From Pseudomonadota bacterium (lineage in GTDB: Bacteria > Desulfobacterota > Desulfovibrionia > Desulfovibrionales > Desulfovibrionaceae), in contig JAHJLB010000011.1 in the NCBI GenBank assembly GCA_018822105.1, forward strand, positions 62,001 through 126,000: a DNA stretch of 64,000 bases, in the 5' to 3' direction. Both the position numbers and the translations under genes were made by a program. Below, one piece after another: positions 43,001 to 50,916 of this stretch. The notes beneath the pieces are model-generated. The model searched no databases. It had not been told where the DNA came from and saw only the letters and a list, made by a program, of their open reading frames with translations. Position 1 is the first letter of the stretch, and every line of letters begins with the position of its first letter.

Positions 43001-43264
43001 CTCAACCTGACCTCGGCGGACTACGTCATCCACTATGACCCGTGGTGGAACCCGGCCGTGGAGAATCAGGCCACGGACCGCACCCACCGCATCGGCCAGA
43101 AGCGCCAGGTCTTCGCCTACAAGATGATCTGCCAGAACACGGTGGAGGAAAAGATCCTCAAGCTGCAGGAGATGAAGAAGGATGTGGCCGAGTCCATCAT
43201 CCCCGGCCAGTCCGCGTTCAAGTCCCTCACGCGCGACGACCTGGAGATGCTCTTTGAAGTCTAG
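40055..43264 (+). CDS. SNF2/HepA-type DNA-dependent ATPase with SWIM zinc finger
   Basis: The 1069-residue protein has an N-terminal SWIM zinc finger (C81-x-C83-x7-C91-x-H93), a long beta-rich middle, and a C-terminal SNF2 helicase. Visible helicase motifs are DEMGLGKTVQ (Walker A, about residue 635), LDEAQNIKN, SGTPIENNLFELWSL, VFSQFVQMLHII and the final ATDRTHRIGQKR motif. Bacterial SNF2 proteins with SWIM domains remodel protein-DNA complexes or RNA polymerase. The ATG at 40055 follows AAGGAG. Two genes on the same strand follow closely. Confidence 0.93.
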   Translation: MPIADENRVREILTRFVRETIPDYIVENSAAIVESDGVQKLDIQQRDQFLDVDGQVQGEDFQVYTSELGLNLSDGTINSYCNCPESFSGVCRHVGATALKMLKSLSSTKKTDIPKPRTDWRQTFRTFFSTELEPEPGKHYLVFRLYPEPGRLQVAFARARQNKSGISTVQQDITLEQIIKNPDWCEVSPELALVAGMIAHYLDYQGHRVDLPAGLHSWFFRAIKNEYYIYLRDTDQPVRIASKTLQLKLSPQLSEDGLGFDILLAREDRPPFSIRKEDEIFFYGRLPLWVYWKGSFHPVQTGLDPELIREMVEQGPIIPHADISEYLDRVWTKIPVSDLYGQEDFLERMGPIFQPAEFNPKLFLDEEGSLLVLKIHCIYETEHGEVTLPGPNPDLQTGSYRYADKSYLIRRAQDEEAVLFAELQHMGFQPRSNHTWFMEQEAAINFLLDFYPMLVEGYRVYGEQNLTRYKVRLSKPEIVAEVTSDEKNKWFTLELTVQYDDQKVPIDEIWKAWVQKKRYVQLKDGSYTSLPESWLRRLGHKLKALGYDPEKPPQKKFQQFEAPVLDNLLDDMPGARTDAYFVKLREKISNFQQIRQLPPPKGLNATLRPYQLLGMSYLNFLREYGFGGILADEMGLGKTVQTLAFLQSLIERGSKGPSLIVVPTSVLPNWEREAAKFVPSMRRLTIYGAKREDLFARIMDSDLIITTYALLRRDLEELTKYKYMVVILDEAQNIKNPNTITARSVRRLDAEMRLCLSGTPIENNLFELWSLFEFLMPGFLGSQHSFQRGIVKPIKDADEETLNFLRSRVNPFILRRTKSEVAKDLPPKIETTHYCELADEQRDLYGALAARLKEQVLRNVDEKGLAKSQMSILDALLKLRQICCHPRLLKLDIPGINTNLPSGKFDAFKDLLTDIVEGGHKVLVFSQFVQMLHIIRSWLQIRDLPFAYLDGSSKDRFEQVDRFNDNPDIPVFLISLKAGGTGLNLTSADYVIHYDPWWNPAVENQATDRTHRIGQKRQVFAYKMICQNTVEEKILKLQEMKKDVAESIIPGQSAFKSLTRDDLEMLFEV

Positions 43265-43285
43265 CCCCAAAACAGGCCGGCGCGC

Positions 43286-44173
43286 ATGAACGCCTTCACC
43301 CGCCCCATCATCCTAGTGTTCGACGCACTCCAGGCCTATGCCGAATCCGAACGCACCCGCAGCCGCGTGGGCAAGGCGCTCATCTGCTTTTTCCTGGCGG
43401 CCCTGGCCCTCATCGAGCTGAACAGCCTGGGCCTGCTGCCCGAATTCCTGGCCCGGGGCATCTCTCTCAACCGCTTCGACGCCGTGACCCAGACCTTCAC
43501 CCTGGTGCTGGTGCTTGAAGTGGTGGACCTGGTCTTCTCCCTGCCCAAGTCCACGTCCAAGTCCGTGGGCAAACAGTTCGAGATCCTGGCCCTGATCCTG
43601 CTGCGCAACGCCTTCAAAGAGCTGACCTACCTGCCTGTGCCCATCGACATCATGCACCACACGGATGTGCTCATCCGCCTGGCCACGGACGGGGTGGGCG
43701 CCCTGGCCGTGTTCGTGCTCCTGGGTTTGTACAAGCACGCCCAGCGCTGCGCGCCCAAGCACTGGGCCCCGGACATCCTGGCCAAGTTCATCGCGGCCAA
43801 GAAGCTGGTGGCCCTGATCGTTCTGTTCTCCTTCCTGTGCATGGGCCTGTACAACGCGCAGCTCATCCTGCGCGGCCTGCCGCACATCGACGTCTTCCAC
43901 GACTTCTACACGGTGCTCATCTTCACGGACATCCTCATCGTGCTCATCGCCCAGCGCTACATGCCGGAATTCCACGCCATCTTCCGCAACTCCGGCTTCG
44001 CCCTGTCCACCCTGTTCATCCGCATGGCCCTCACGGCAGACACCACGCTCTCGGTCATCATCGGCGTTGGGGGCATGGTCTTCGCCGTGTGCCTGACCTA
44101 TGCCTCCAACCGCTTCTACAGCATCACCGCCCGATCAGGCCTGCCATGCCCGCTCCCGGATTCTCCAAAGTAA
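43286..44173 (+). CDS. Multi-pass membrane protein of unknown function
   Basis: The 295-residue protein has about six hydrophobic segments, around residues 28-48, 70-90, 125-150, 170-195, 208-225 and 250-272. Loops between them are basic or polar. It starts 21 bases after the SNF2 stop without a strong ribosome site, and overlaps the DUF3783 gene by 28 bases. No transporter or enzyme motif is seen. Confidence 0.75.
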   Translation: MNAFTRPIILVFDALQAYAESERTRSRVGKALICFFLAALALIELNSLGLLPEFLARGISLNRFDAVTQTFTLVLVLEVVDLVFSLPKSTSKSVGKQFEILALILLRNAFKELTYLPVPIDIMHHTDVLIRLATDGVGALAVFVLLGLYKHAQRCAPKHWAPDILAKFIAAKKLVALIVLFSFLCMGLYNAQLILRGLPHIDVFHDFYTVLIFTDILIVLIAQRYMPEFHAIFRNSGFALSTLFIRMALTADTTLSVIIGVGGMVFAVCLTYASNRFYSITARSGLPCPLPDSPK

Positions 44174-44562
44174 ACAACAGCAGAAAGCTGCTTTACGGCC
44201 TGCGCAGATGCCTGGTCTGCGGCTACGCCGCGGCCGAGCAGGAGACCCTGCTGGCCATGATGCTGCGCTGGGGTTTTGCGGACATGCCTACGCTCTTCGC
44301 CGGCGCTGCGGACATGGACCGCCCTGTGGGTGAGCTTCTGAGGGAACCGGCGGGCTACGGCCAAGGCGTGGACAGCCCGCTGCCGCGCGCTGTGGTCCTC
44401 TCGGGGCTGACGGAGAAGGAGCTCTCCACCTTCATGGCCGCCTGGAAGCACCTGGGCCTGCCCCGCCAGAACTGGGCCGTGCTCACGCCCACAAGCGAGG
44501 GCTGGCCGCTCATGGAACTGCTGGCGGAGCTGGATCTGGAGCGGTTGGCGCTGGGCAAGTGA
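44146..44562 (+). CDS. DUF3783-domain protein
   Basis: The 138-residue protein ends with the DUF3783 pattern: AVVLSGLTEKELSTFMAAWK, then HLGLPRQNWAVLTPTSEGWP and LMELLAELDLE. The family function is not known. The N-terminal half contains CLVCG, which may bind metal. The ATG at 44146 overlaps the upstream membrane protein gene in another frame, so translation is likely coupled. Confidence 0.8.
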   Translation: MPAPGFSKVNNSRKLLYGLRRCLVCGYAAAEQETLLAMMLRWGFADMPTLFAGAADMDRPVGELLREPAGYGQGVDSPLPRAVVLSGLTEKELSTFMAAWKHLGLPRQNWAVLTPTSEGWPLMELLAELDLERLALGK

Positions 44563-44604
44563 AGGAGGAGGAGGCCAAGAAGGCCTAAGGCCCTGGTCGC
44601 CCTG

Positions 44605-44635
44605 ATGCCGTCTGCGGCATGGTCCGCAGCGGACC
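44605..44635. repeat. Two adjacent perfect palindromic elements
   Basis: ATGCCG-TCTG-CGGCAT (44605-44620) is followed directly by GGTCCGC-A-GCGGACC (44621-44635). They lie in the 173-base gap between the convergent DUF3783 and methyltransferase genes. There is no T-run. They could be a REP-like end structure or protein-binding sites; nothing else is seen in the gap. Confidence 0.45.
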
Positions 44636-44735
44636 GCTCATCCGGCGGTAGCTGGGGGATCGGGGCAACGCACTTGGCGCAAGACCGGACGTATGTCCAA
44701 CCGCGCCCGCTACGCCCGAAGCGGCAGGACGCCGC

Positions 44736-45350
44736 CTATTTCATGAGCTTGACGGAGAAACTCATCTTGGGTTCGCTCAGTCCAGCCGGAAGGTTGGCGT
44801 CGGTTTCGGCCACGGGCTCCACAGCCTTGAACCCGGCCTGCAATGCCAACTCCTGTATGTTCTCCACACAATACGCATACCTGTGCTGGCTGTCGCAAAA
44901 GAGATGATTGATGGCCTGCGCATAGGGCGAATGAAACGCCCGAGGGTACTGCTGCTCTTCGCGCCCGGCGATGATGTCGAATACCGACTTGAAGTCCGGC
45001 AGGGTGAGGTAGACATACCCGCCAGGGACCAGCACCCTGCGCCATTCGGCGAGGATGGACACGGCGGCGTTGATGTCTACATGCTCAAGCATATGGGAGG
45101 AGTAGATGAGGCGGATGTGATTGTCGGGGAAGGGCATCCCGACCCTCAGGTCCAAAAGGTAATCCACCTTCCGCTGTATATTCCCGTCAATGTTGATGAA
45201 CCCGTCGAGATAATGCGCGCCGCACCCGGCATGTACAAGCCGCACGTGGCTTTTTTTCAGCCGATAGTGCAGACGGTACAGCGGGAGAAGGACGTAGGAA
45301 AGCAGAAAAAGAATGTTGAAGTATATATCCTTGATGTGCTGGGCAAGCAT
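44736..45350 (-). CDS. SAM-dependent methyltransferase (class I)
   Basis: The 204-residue protein has a hydrophobic N-terminus (FNILFLLSYVLLPLY), then motif I HAGCGAHYLDGFINID. A DYLLDLRVGMPFPDNH stretch follows, and LIYSSHMLEHVDIN with EWRRVLVPGGYVYLTLPDF, typical of Methyltransf_11-type enzymes. The target is unknown; many such enzymes act on surface polysaccharide or lipid intermediates, and the membrane-associating N-terminus would suit this. GGATGGAAGC precedes the ATG. Confidence 0.85.
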   Translation of the reverse strand: MLAQHIKDIYFNILFLLSYVLLPLYRLHYRLKKSHVRLVHAGCGAHYLDGFINIDGNIQRKVDYLLDLRVGMPFPDNHIRLIYSSHMLEHVDINAAVSILAEWRRVLVPGGYVYLTLPDFKSVFDIIAGREEQQYPRAFHSPYAQAINHLFCDSQHRYAYCVENIQELALQAGFKAVEPVAETDANLPAGLSEPKMSFSVKLMK

Positions 45351-45493
45351 GCTTCCATCCCGTTGCTGTTAGGGCGCGACAGGCCGCTGTCCATACGCTC
45401 GACATTGACTGCGCAGAGAAGCACCGAGCAAGTTCATGGCACCTGCCTGGCCGGGTGCCTGCGGTTGCTGCGGAGCGGATGGCCTGCAGCACT

Positions 45494-46039
45494 CTAGAAG
45501 GGCACGTCGTCCATGCCGCTGGCCTCGGACGGGAAGGCCGGTCCGAGTTCCTCGTCGTCATGGAACGGCGGCTTCTGGCCGCCGCCCTGGCCCTGCTGGC
45601 CGCCCTGCTGACGCGGAGCGCCGCCGTAGCCGCCCTCGCTGCCGCCCTGCTGGCGCTGGCCGCCGGCATAGCCGCCCTGTCCGGCGCCTTCGCCGCTGCC
45701 CTGGCTGCGGCCTCCCAGGGCCTGCACCCTCTGGGCCACCACCTCGGTGGAGTACCGGTCCTGGCCCTCCTTGTCCTGCCATTTGCGGGTCTGCAGGCGG
45801 CCTTCGACCATGATCAGCGCGCCCTTGGCCAGATATTTGCCGCAGAAGTCGGCCTGCTTGTCGAAGACCACCACATTGTGCCAGTCCGTGCGCTCGGTGA
45901 ACTGGCCGTCCTTGTCGCGGATGCGCTCGCTGGTGGCCATGCGCATATTGGCGATGGGCAGGCCGGACTGCGCGTAGGAAATCTTCGGGTCCTGGCCCAG
46001 GTGCCCAACCAGAATCACTTTATTCATGCTGCCGGCCAT
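45494..46039 (-). CDS. ssb: Single-stranded DNA-binding protein
   Basis: The 181-residue protein has an N-terminal OB fold (NKVILVGHLGQDPKISYAQS, WHNVVVFDKQADFCGKYL, GALIMVEGRLQTRKWQD), a Gly/Gln-rich linker from about 115 to 165, and the acidic tip ending DDVPF that recruits SSB partners. AAGGAG lies six bases before the ATG. It protects and organises single-stranded DNA during replication and repair. Confidence 0.96.
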   Translation of the reverse strand: MAGSMNKVILVGHLGQDPKISYAQSGLPIANMRMATSERIRDKDGQFTERTDWHNVVVFDKQADFCGKYLAKGALIMVEGRLQTRKWQDKEGQDRYSTEVVAQRVQALGGRSQGSGEGAGQGGYAGGQRQQGGSEGGYGGAPRQQGGQQGQGGGQKPPFHDDEELGPAFPSEASGMDDVPF

Positions 46040-46092
46040 ATGTTTCTCCTTGCGGGATGTGGCGTTCTTCGCGTTGTCGATAGCAGAAACGG

Positions 46093-46458
46093 TTAATCGC
46101 GTCCAGGCTGATCCTTGAGCCGCTTGGCCAGGCTCTCCAGCTCATCCAGGGCGTCCTCGATCTCGTCCGTGGCCGCGTTGGCAGATCGGGCGTTCCACTC
46201 GCCCAAAAAGGCCTCCAGTCTGGCCCGGGCCGCAGCGGCCTTCCGGATGCCGTCCGCCAGTTCGCGCGCAGCCTCCTCGGGCAGCATGCCGATGGCCAGA
46301 CGGTCGGCCAGGTGCTCCACCAGGGGCACCACGCCCTTCTCCTGCTCGAACAGGGTGGGCGGGCTGAAGGCCAAGGCCATGAGCCTGGGCCAGCGGCGCT
46401 CAACCTCGGCCGGATCGAAGGTCCAGGCCGAGACGCGGACTTGCAGTAGGCGGCCCAC
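46093..46458 (-). CDS. Small helical protein of unknown function between ssb and carboxylase genes
   Basis: A start at GTG 46458 (121 residues) is used, because the longer frame upstream is shadow of the next gene. The product contains WTFDPAEVERRWPRLMALAF, then PPTLFEQEKGVVPLVEHLAD and a charged C-terminal helix (ATDEIEDALDELESLAKRLK). It looks like a soluble helical protein and no family is recognised. It lies 12 bases after the BCCP-like gene and may be its co-operonic partner. Confidence 0.6.
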   Translation of the reverse strand: MGRLLQVRVSAWTFDPAEVERRWPRLMALAFSPPTLFEQEKGVVPLVEHLADRLAIGMLPEEAARELADGIRKAAAARARLEAFLGEWNARSANAATDEIEDALDELESLAKRLKDQPGRD

Positions 46459-46469
46459 TTGGTGCGCCC

Positions 46470-47120
46470 CTAGTCCCGCTCTTCCCACTCGCCCTGGACG
46501 CGGTTCACCACATCCTGGATGAGGGAGAGCTGGGACTCCGGACATACGCCGATGAGCGGCTGGCCGCCGTCCACATTGTCGCCCTGCTGGAAATACACGG
46601 CGTAGATGATGCCCTCCGGCCCGGAGTAGCTGAGCGGGGTTTCACGCTTCATGCGCGAGACGATGAACATGTCCAGCCCCTCGCGCACCTTCACGGACTG
46701 CTCGCCGCTGGCCTTGATCTTGGCGTCGATCTCGGGGACGAAATAGTACTTGGCGCGCTCCGGGGCCACGAAGAGGTGCAGGGCCTTCTTCAGGATGCGG
46801 CTGATGACCTCCTCCCTGGACAGGAAGTGGCGGATGGTGAGCAGGCGCTCCCCGGCCTCCACAAAGGTGCACTCCAGCTCCGTGCGGATATCCATGACCT
46901 GGCCCTTTTGCGTGGCGCAGATGGGCTTCTTGTTCTTCTCCCGGGTCAGGTGGGCCAACAGCGTGCCCGGCCGCTCAAGCCATTTCCCGGAAGGCCCGGT
47001 GACGCGGTCGCCGAGCCCCAAGCCCACGAACTCCACGACCCCGGTATGCGGGGTCTTGATCTCGATCTCCTCGTAGGGCGAGGCGTTGATCTCTTCGAGC
47101 ATTTCCTTGACGTTCAGCAA
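46470..47120 (-). CDS. BCCP-like biotin/lipoyl-attachment-type protein with atypical motif
   Basis: The 216-residue protein is placed as the carrier subunit of a biotin-dependent carboxylase by its neighbours. It shows two barrel-sandwich-like halves. The first is TPHTGVVEFVGLGLGDRV...PGTLLAHLTREKNKKPICAT, whose hairpin carries EKN where biotinyl domains have MKM. The second is TPLSYSGPEGIIYAVYFQQG, then DNVDGGQPLIGVCPES, with no Lys at the usual hairpin position. A helical ISRILKKALHLFVAPERAKY stretch lies between. Either an unusual Lys is biotinylated or the protein is a scaffold. It follows the carboxyltransferase gene by 54 bases. Confidence 0.68.
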   Translation of the reverse strand: MLNVKEMLEEINASPYEEIEIKTPHTGVVEFVGLGLGDRVTGPSGKWLERPGTLLAHLTREKNKKPICATQKGQVMDIRTELECTFVEAGERLLTIRHFLSREEVISRILKKALHLFVAPERAKYYFVPEIDAKIKASGEQSVKVREGLDMFIVSRMKRETPLSYSGPEGIIYAVYFQQGDNVDGGQPLIGVCPESQLSLIQDVVNRVQGEWEERD

Positions 47121-47174
47121 AGCGTGTCCCCCGGATGGTTTACGTGTTCGGCGGATGGTTTCGTGTCCGGCGCT

Positions 47175-49433
47175 TCAGCGGTAGTACAAATTCCTGCCGC
47201 CCATGGTCAGCAGCGCCTGGTGCAGATTTTTGCGAATGTCGCGCCTGTCCCAGATACCCTGAATGTGTCCGCGCGACAAGGCCGAGAATGCGCGGTGATA
47301 CTTTGGGGGCACGTCCGTGCCCGTGGTTTCGCGAATCACCCCCGGGCCGGCGAAGCCGATGTTGGATGAGCGCACCGCGAACTGGTAGGGCGAGCAGCCC
47401 AGGAAGCTGGCCACCGGACCGGCGTAGGAATTGGTGTCGTAAAGCACCAGGTACAGCCCCCCGGCCTCGATGTAGCGGCGCACGGCCATGGTCACGCGCG
47501 GCATCTGGATGCCCCCGCAGGTGCCCTCCTGGATGCGGATCCCGGCGGTTCCATGGGAATACAGGATGAAAGGGGTGCGCTTGAGCCTGGCCCGCTCGGC
47601 CGCGCGGATGATTTTCTCGCCCTCGGCCGCGCCCACGGTGCCGCCCCGGAAGGGGCTGACCAGCACCGCCATCATGATGGCAACGCCCTCGATATGGGTC
47701 TCGAAGGTGATGCAGGAGCTGCCCAGGCCGGTGCGGCGCTTGGCCTCCTCCAGCTTCAGGTCAAAGCCCTCATAGTGCAATGGATTGCCGGACTCAAGCT
47801 CCCTGTTGAACTCGTAAGCCTGGCCAAAACCGAAGACATTGTAGAGGTACCACTGGAATTCCAGGGGGAAGTGGTGCCCGCAGTGGGAACAGACCCCGGC
47901 GAACTCCCCGAACAGGTCCGGCGCCCAGAGGTCGAGACAGCCGTGGGTCGCTGCGTTGGGGCAGGTCACGACGTGGTCCTCGCGGCTCTTGGGGCTCACG
48001 TAGACCCAGGTGTCCTCCAGACGGCAGGGACAGTCCTCAGCGCAGGAGAGGTTCGTCAGGAGCTCCAGGGCCTCGGGCGCGACCTCCATGCGGCGCTGCT
48101 GGCCGGCCCCGATGCCCAGCAGGCGGCCGATGGGGCCGCCCACCCCCTGGCGCAAGGCGCGCACCTCCGCCTCCAGGGCCTCCAGCAGGCCCAGCAGGCG
48201 GCGCTTGTGCCGGGCCAGGAAGTCATGGCGCAGGGCGCTGTGCGCGGCCCAGAGCAGGCCCTCCAGGCCCGAGTACAGCCGCGCCCCAAGGGTGCGGTTG
48301 TCGCGGCATGCGGCGCGGCTCATGGCCCGGTACTTGTCGAAGCGCATGCGCACCAGCTTGGCCCGGGCCTTCTGCCCCAGGGACCAGCGCACGAAGATGT
48401 CGTGCGGGTCGCCCGTGCTGGCCTGGCGGCGTATGGCCATGCCGCGCAGGGGGCCAAGCCCCTCCACGGAATGGACCACCTCGTCCGTGGCGCGGACGAC
48501 CTCGCGCCGGAGCTGGCGGAAGAAGTCGAAATGCTCGGGCCGCGCGCCCAGGGCCGGCTCCTGGATGATCCGGTCCACAAAGCCCAGCTCCAGGTTGTCC
48601 CGGGCCGTGATGCGCAGGCGCGTGGCGCAGCCTGCGATGAGCTCAGGGCTTGCGCGCTCCTTGAGCCCGCCCTCGATGGCCGCGGCGCCCTCGGGCGAGA
48701 TGACCGAATAATAGCCGTGGGAGAGCATGAGGCGGCGGTCGGCCAGGGCGATGGCCTCGGCCCCGCCGCTGCCGCCCTCGGATATCACGCTGACGATGGG
48801 CACCGTAAGCCCGGCCATGGCATAGAGATTCCTGGCAATCTGCTGGGCAGCGCCGGGATAGTCCTCCACCGGGAAGGCGCCGGGCGTGAACACGTAGGAA
48901 TGGATGGGGATGTTCTCGGTTTCGGCCACGCGCATGTAGTAGAGCGCGTTGGCGTTGCCCCAGGGCTTGATGGAGCCGGCGTTGCGGTACTCCTGGCCGT
49001 GGCCCTTTTCCTGGCCCACCACCATCACCGACTGGTGCACGGTCTTCTTGCCCATGCGCCGGGCGATGGTGGCCCGGGCGATGAGCATGCCCGGGTCAAT
49101 GCTCCACTCGTCCTGGCCGCCGATCTCGGTGTAATTGTCGTAGACGTTCTCAAGGATGTCCTTGAGGCAAAAGCGTTGCGGGTGACGCACGATGCGCACG
49201 CGGTCCATGGGCGTCAGCTCGTTTTCAAGCTTGCCCTCCAAAAGGGCGAAGAGCTCCTCTAGCAGGCCCACCTGCCGGGAAAGCTCGCGCATGCCGAGGC
49301 TTGTGGCCTGGGCCAGAAACTCCTCCAGGCGGATCCGCAGCATGGCCACGGAGGCGTTCTCGCGCGGGCCGAAGATGTCCCGGATATATGTGAGCCGCGC
49401 GGCCAACTCTCTCGTGCGCTTGTCTATGTCCAT
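47175..49433 (-). CDS. Fused acetyl-CoA carboxylase carboxyltransferase (AccA-AccD order)
   Basis: The 752-residue protein joins the alpha-type half (about residues 1-330: RMGKKTVHQSVMVVGQEKGH, then ISEGGSGGAEAIALADRRLM and ISPEGAAAIEGGLKERA) to a beta-type half (about 470-752). The latter has a zinc-ribbon-like set of Cys (CPNAATHGC and CSHCGHH), GSSCITFETHIEGVAIMMAV and HGTAGIRIQEGTCGGIQMPR. A helical linker lies between. The reaction is transfer of the carboxyl group from biotin to acetyl-CoA to give malonyl-CoA. In E. coli these are separate subunits. Biotin carboxylase is encoded upstream and the BCCP-like gene downstream. Confidence 0.88.
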   Translation of the reverse strand: MDIDKRTRELAARLTYIRDIFGPRENASVAMLRIRLEEFLAQATSLGMRELSRQVGLLEELFALLEGKLENELTPMDRVRIVRHPQRFCLKDILENVYDNYTEIGGQDEWSIDPGMLIARATIARRMGKKTVHQSVMVVGQEKGHGQEYRNAGSIKPWGNANALYYMRVAETENIPIHSYVFTPGAFPVEDYPGAAQQIARNLYAMAGLTVPIVSVISEGGSGGAEAIALADRRLMLSHGYYSVISPEGAAAIEGGLKERASPELIAGCATRLRITARDNLELGFVDRIIQEPALGARPEHFDFFRQLRREVVRATDEVVHSVEGLGPLRGMAIRRQASTGDPHDIFVRWSLGQKARAKLVRMRFDKYRAMSRAACRDNRTLGARLYSGLEGLLWAAHSALRHDFLARHKRRLLGLLEALEAEVRALRQGVGGPIGRLLGIGAGQQRRMEVAPEALELLTNLSCAEDCPCRLEDTWVYVSPKSREDHVVTCPNAATHGCLDLWAPDLFGEFAGVCSHCGHHFPLEFQWYLYNVFGFGQAYEFNRELESGNPLHYEGFDLKLEEAKRRTGLGSSCITFETHIEGVAIMMAVLVSPFRGGTVGAAEGEKIIRAAERARLKRTPFILYSHGTAGIRIQEGTCGGIQMPRVTMAVRRYIEAGGLYLVLYDTNSYAGPVASFLGCSPYQFAVRSSNIGFAGPGVIRETTGTDVPPKYHRAFSALSRGHIQGIWDRRDIRKNLHQALLTMGGRNLYYR

Positions 49434-49456
49434 GCGGCTTCGTCCCTGCGCTGCGC

Positions 49457-50893
49457 CTAGAAATGCAGGATGGTCTGGGTGCGGTTCATGAGGAAGGGCA
49501 CGTTGGTCCGCAGGGCCTCGCCGCGCGTGTCCGTGCCTTCAAGCACCAGCCCGCGAAGGAATTCCACGCCGCGCTCCCTGGCCTGAGCCAGATCCTGGCC
49601 CCAGACGATGCCCAGGGCCAGGTTGGGGTCGAAGTCCATGGGGATCTCATAGGGCTCCTCCCCACGCGACAGCGTGGGCACCTGGGTGAAGACCTGCAGC
49701 CAGGGCTCCGGCCGCCAGCCGAAGGCCTCGATGCGGCCCGGGCAGGGCGTGAAGCGGTCCGCCGGATCCTCGGCCAGAATGCGGTATTCGATGCCCACGC
49801 CGGAAAAATAGACGTCGTCCTGGGTATAGCCGAGGGGCTCCCCAAGGCCCAGGCGTATCTGCTCGGCTATGACGTCCACGCCCTGTGCGCAGTCCGCGCG
49901 GCCACGGATGCGCGAGGTGACGCCCGAGACGCCGTTCTCCACCTGGATGCGCGTGTTCACCTCCATGAGGAAGGGCTCGCCCCTGGGGGTCACGATCCAT
50001 TCCCAGGTGCCCACGTTGTCGTAGCCCACCTGCAAGGCCATGTGCACGCTGTGCCGGGTGATGGCGGCAAGCACCCCGGCGGCGTCAAAGGCATAGGGCA
50101 GGCTCCCGGGGTCGAAGCCGGGGGCCACCTCGATGCGCTTCTGCCGCCCCAGGCTCTGCACGGAGCAGTTGCGCGTGCCCAGGTGGATGGCGGACCTGCC
50201 CCCGCCCTCGGCCAGCACCTGCACCTCCAGGTGGTTGAAGTCGAAGATGCGCTGCTCGATGAGCACTCCCTCGTCGCTCAGGTTGCGCTTGGCGTAGTTG
50301 CGGATGCGCCGGTACACCGAGCGGAAGGAGTCCAGGTCATAGACCTCCTCGATGCCCATGCCGCCGCCGCCGGCCGAGGCCTTGACCAGGACGCAGCCCT
50401 CCCCGATGCCCTGGTCCTCCTGGAAGGCGAAGATGGTCTGGGCCAGCTCCAGAGCCTGCATCTCGTCATAGATGGGCCGGTCCGAGCCGGGGATGGTGGG
50501 CACGCCGTGGGCGCGGGCCATGCGCTTGGTGTTGATCTTGTCGCCCAGGTCGCGCACCTGGGGCCAGGAGGGGCCGATGAACAGCAGGGGGCGCCGGCGC
50601 TGCACCACGCGCCGGGCAAAGCGGTAGTCCTCGGCGAAGAAGCCGTAGCCCGGATGCACCGCCGTGGCCTGGGTGGCGTCGGCCACGGCCAGAATTTCGC
50701 TGGGATCCTGGTAGGAACTGACGCGGTACAGGCTCTTGGGCCCGCCACTGGCCAGGGCCAAGCGCACATGCCCGGACTGTTGGTCGGCCCGGGTGTAAAC
50801 GCAGACGAAATCGTGCCCGAGCTTCTCGCAGGCGCGCAGGATGCGCATGGCGATCTCGCCGCGGTTGGCGATGAGGATTCTGTGTCTGGCCAT
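49457..50893 (-). CDS. Biotin carboxylase (AccC-like, divergent)
   Basis: The 478-residue protein has the ATP-grasp carboxylase layout: HRILIANRGEIAMRILRACE at the N-terminus, VHPGYGFFAEDYRFARRV, VKASAGGGGMGIEEVYDL, a metal-binding FLMEVNTRIQVEN, and GIEYRILAEDP with the conserved Arg. It departs from textbook AccC: GGGGMG replaces GGGGRG, and CSVQSLGRQK replaces the QRRHQK segment, so a catalytic His is Arg-like and the loop is one residue longer. It should make carboxybiotin on the carrier. The ATG at 50893 is chosen because the upstream open frame overlaps the PilZ gene as shadow. Confidence 0.87.
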   Translation of the reverse strand: MARHRILIANRGEIAMRILRACEKLGHDFVCVYTRADQQSGHVRLALASGGPKSLYRVSSYQDPSEILAVADATQATAVHPGYGFFAEDYRFARRVVQRRRPLLFIGPSWPQVRDLGDKINTKRMARAHGVPTIPGSDRPIYDEMQALELAQTIFAFQEDQGIGEGCVLVKASAGGGGMGIEEVYDLDSFRSVYRRIRNYAKRNLSDEGVLIEQRIFDFNHLEVQVLAEGGGRSAIHLGTRNCSVQSLGRQKRIEVAPGFDPGSLPYAFDAAGVLAAITRHSVHMALQVGYDNVGTWEWIVTPRGEPFLMEVNTRIQVENGVSGVTSRIRGRADCAQGVDVIAEQIRLGLGEPLGYTQDDVYFSGVGIEYRILAEDPADRFTPCPGRIEAFGWRPEPWLQVFTQVPTLSRGEEPYEIPMDFDPNLALGIVWGQDLAQARERGVEFLRGLVLEGTDTRGEALRTNVPFLMNRTQTILHF

Positions 50894-50916
50894 GCCAGGA
50901 CCTGGCTGCGCGGCGG

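Noticed and set aside
40316-43270. 984-codon minus-strand open frame opposite the SNF2 gene
   Set aside because: Antisense shadow rich in Val/Gln/His with no motifs; SNF2 motifs are on the plus strand.
47175-49433. Calling the fused carboxyltransferase a propionyl-CoA carboxylase beta chain
   Set aside because: The chain has distinct AccA-like and zinc-ribbon AccD-like halves in alpha-beta order rather than the usual PccB layout.
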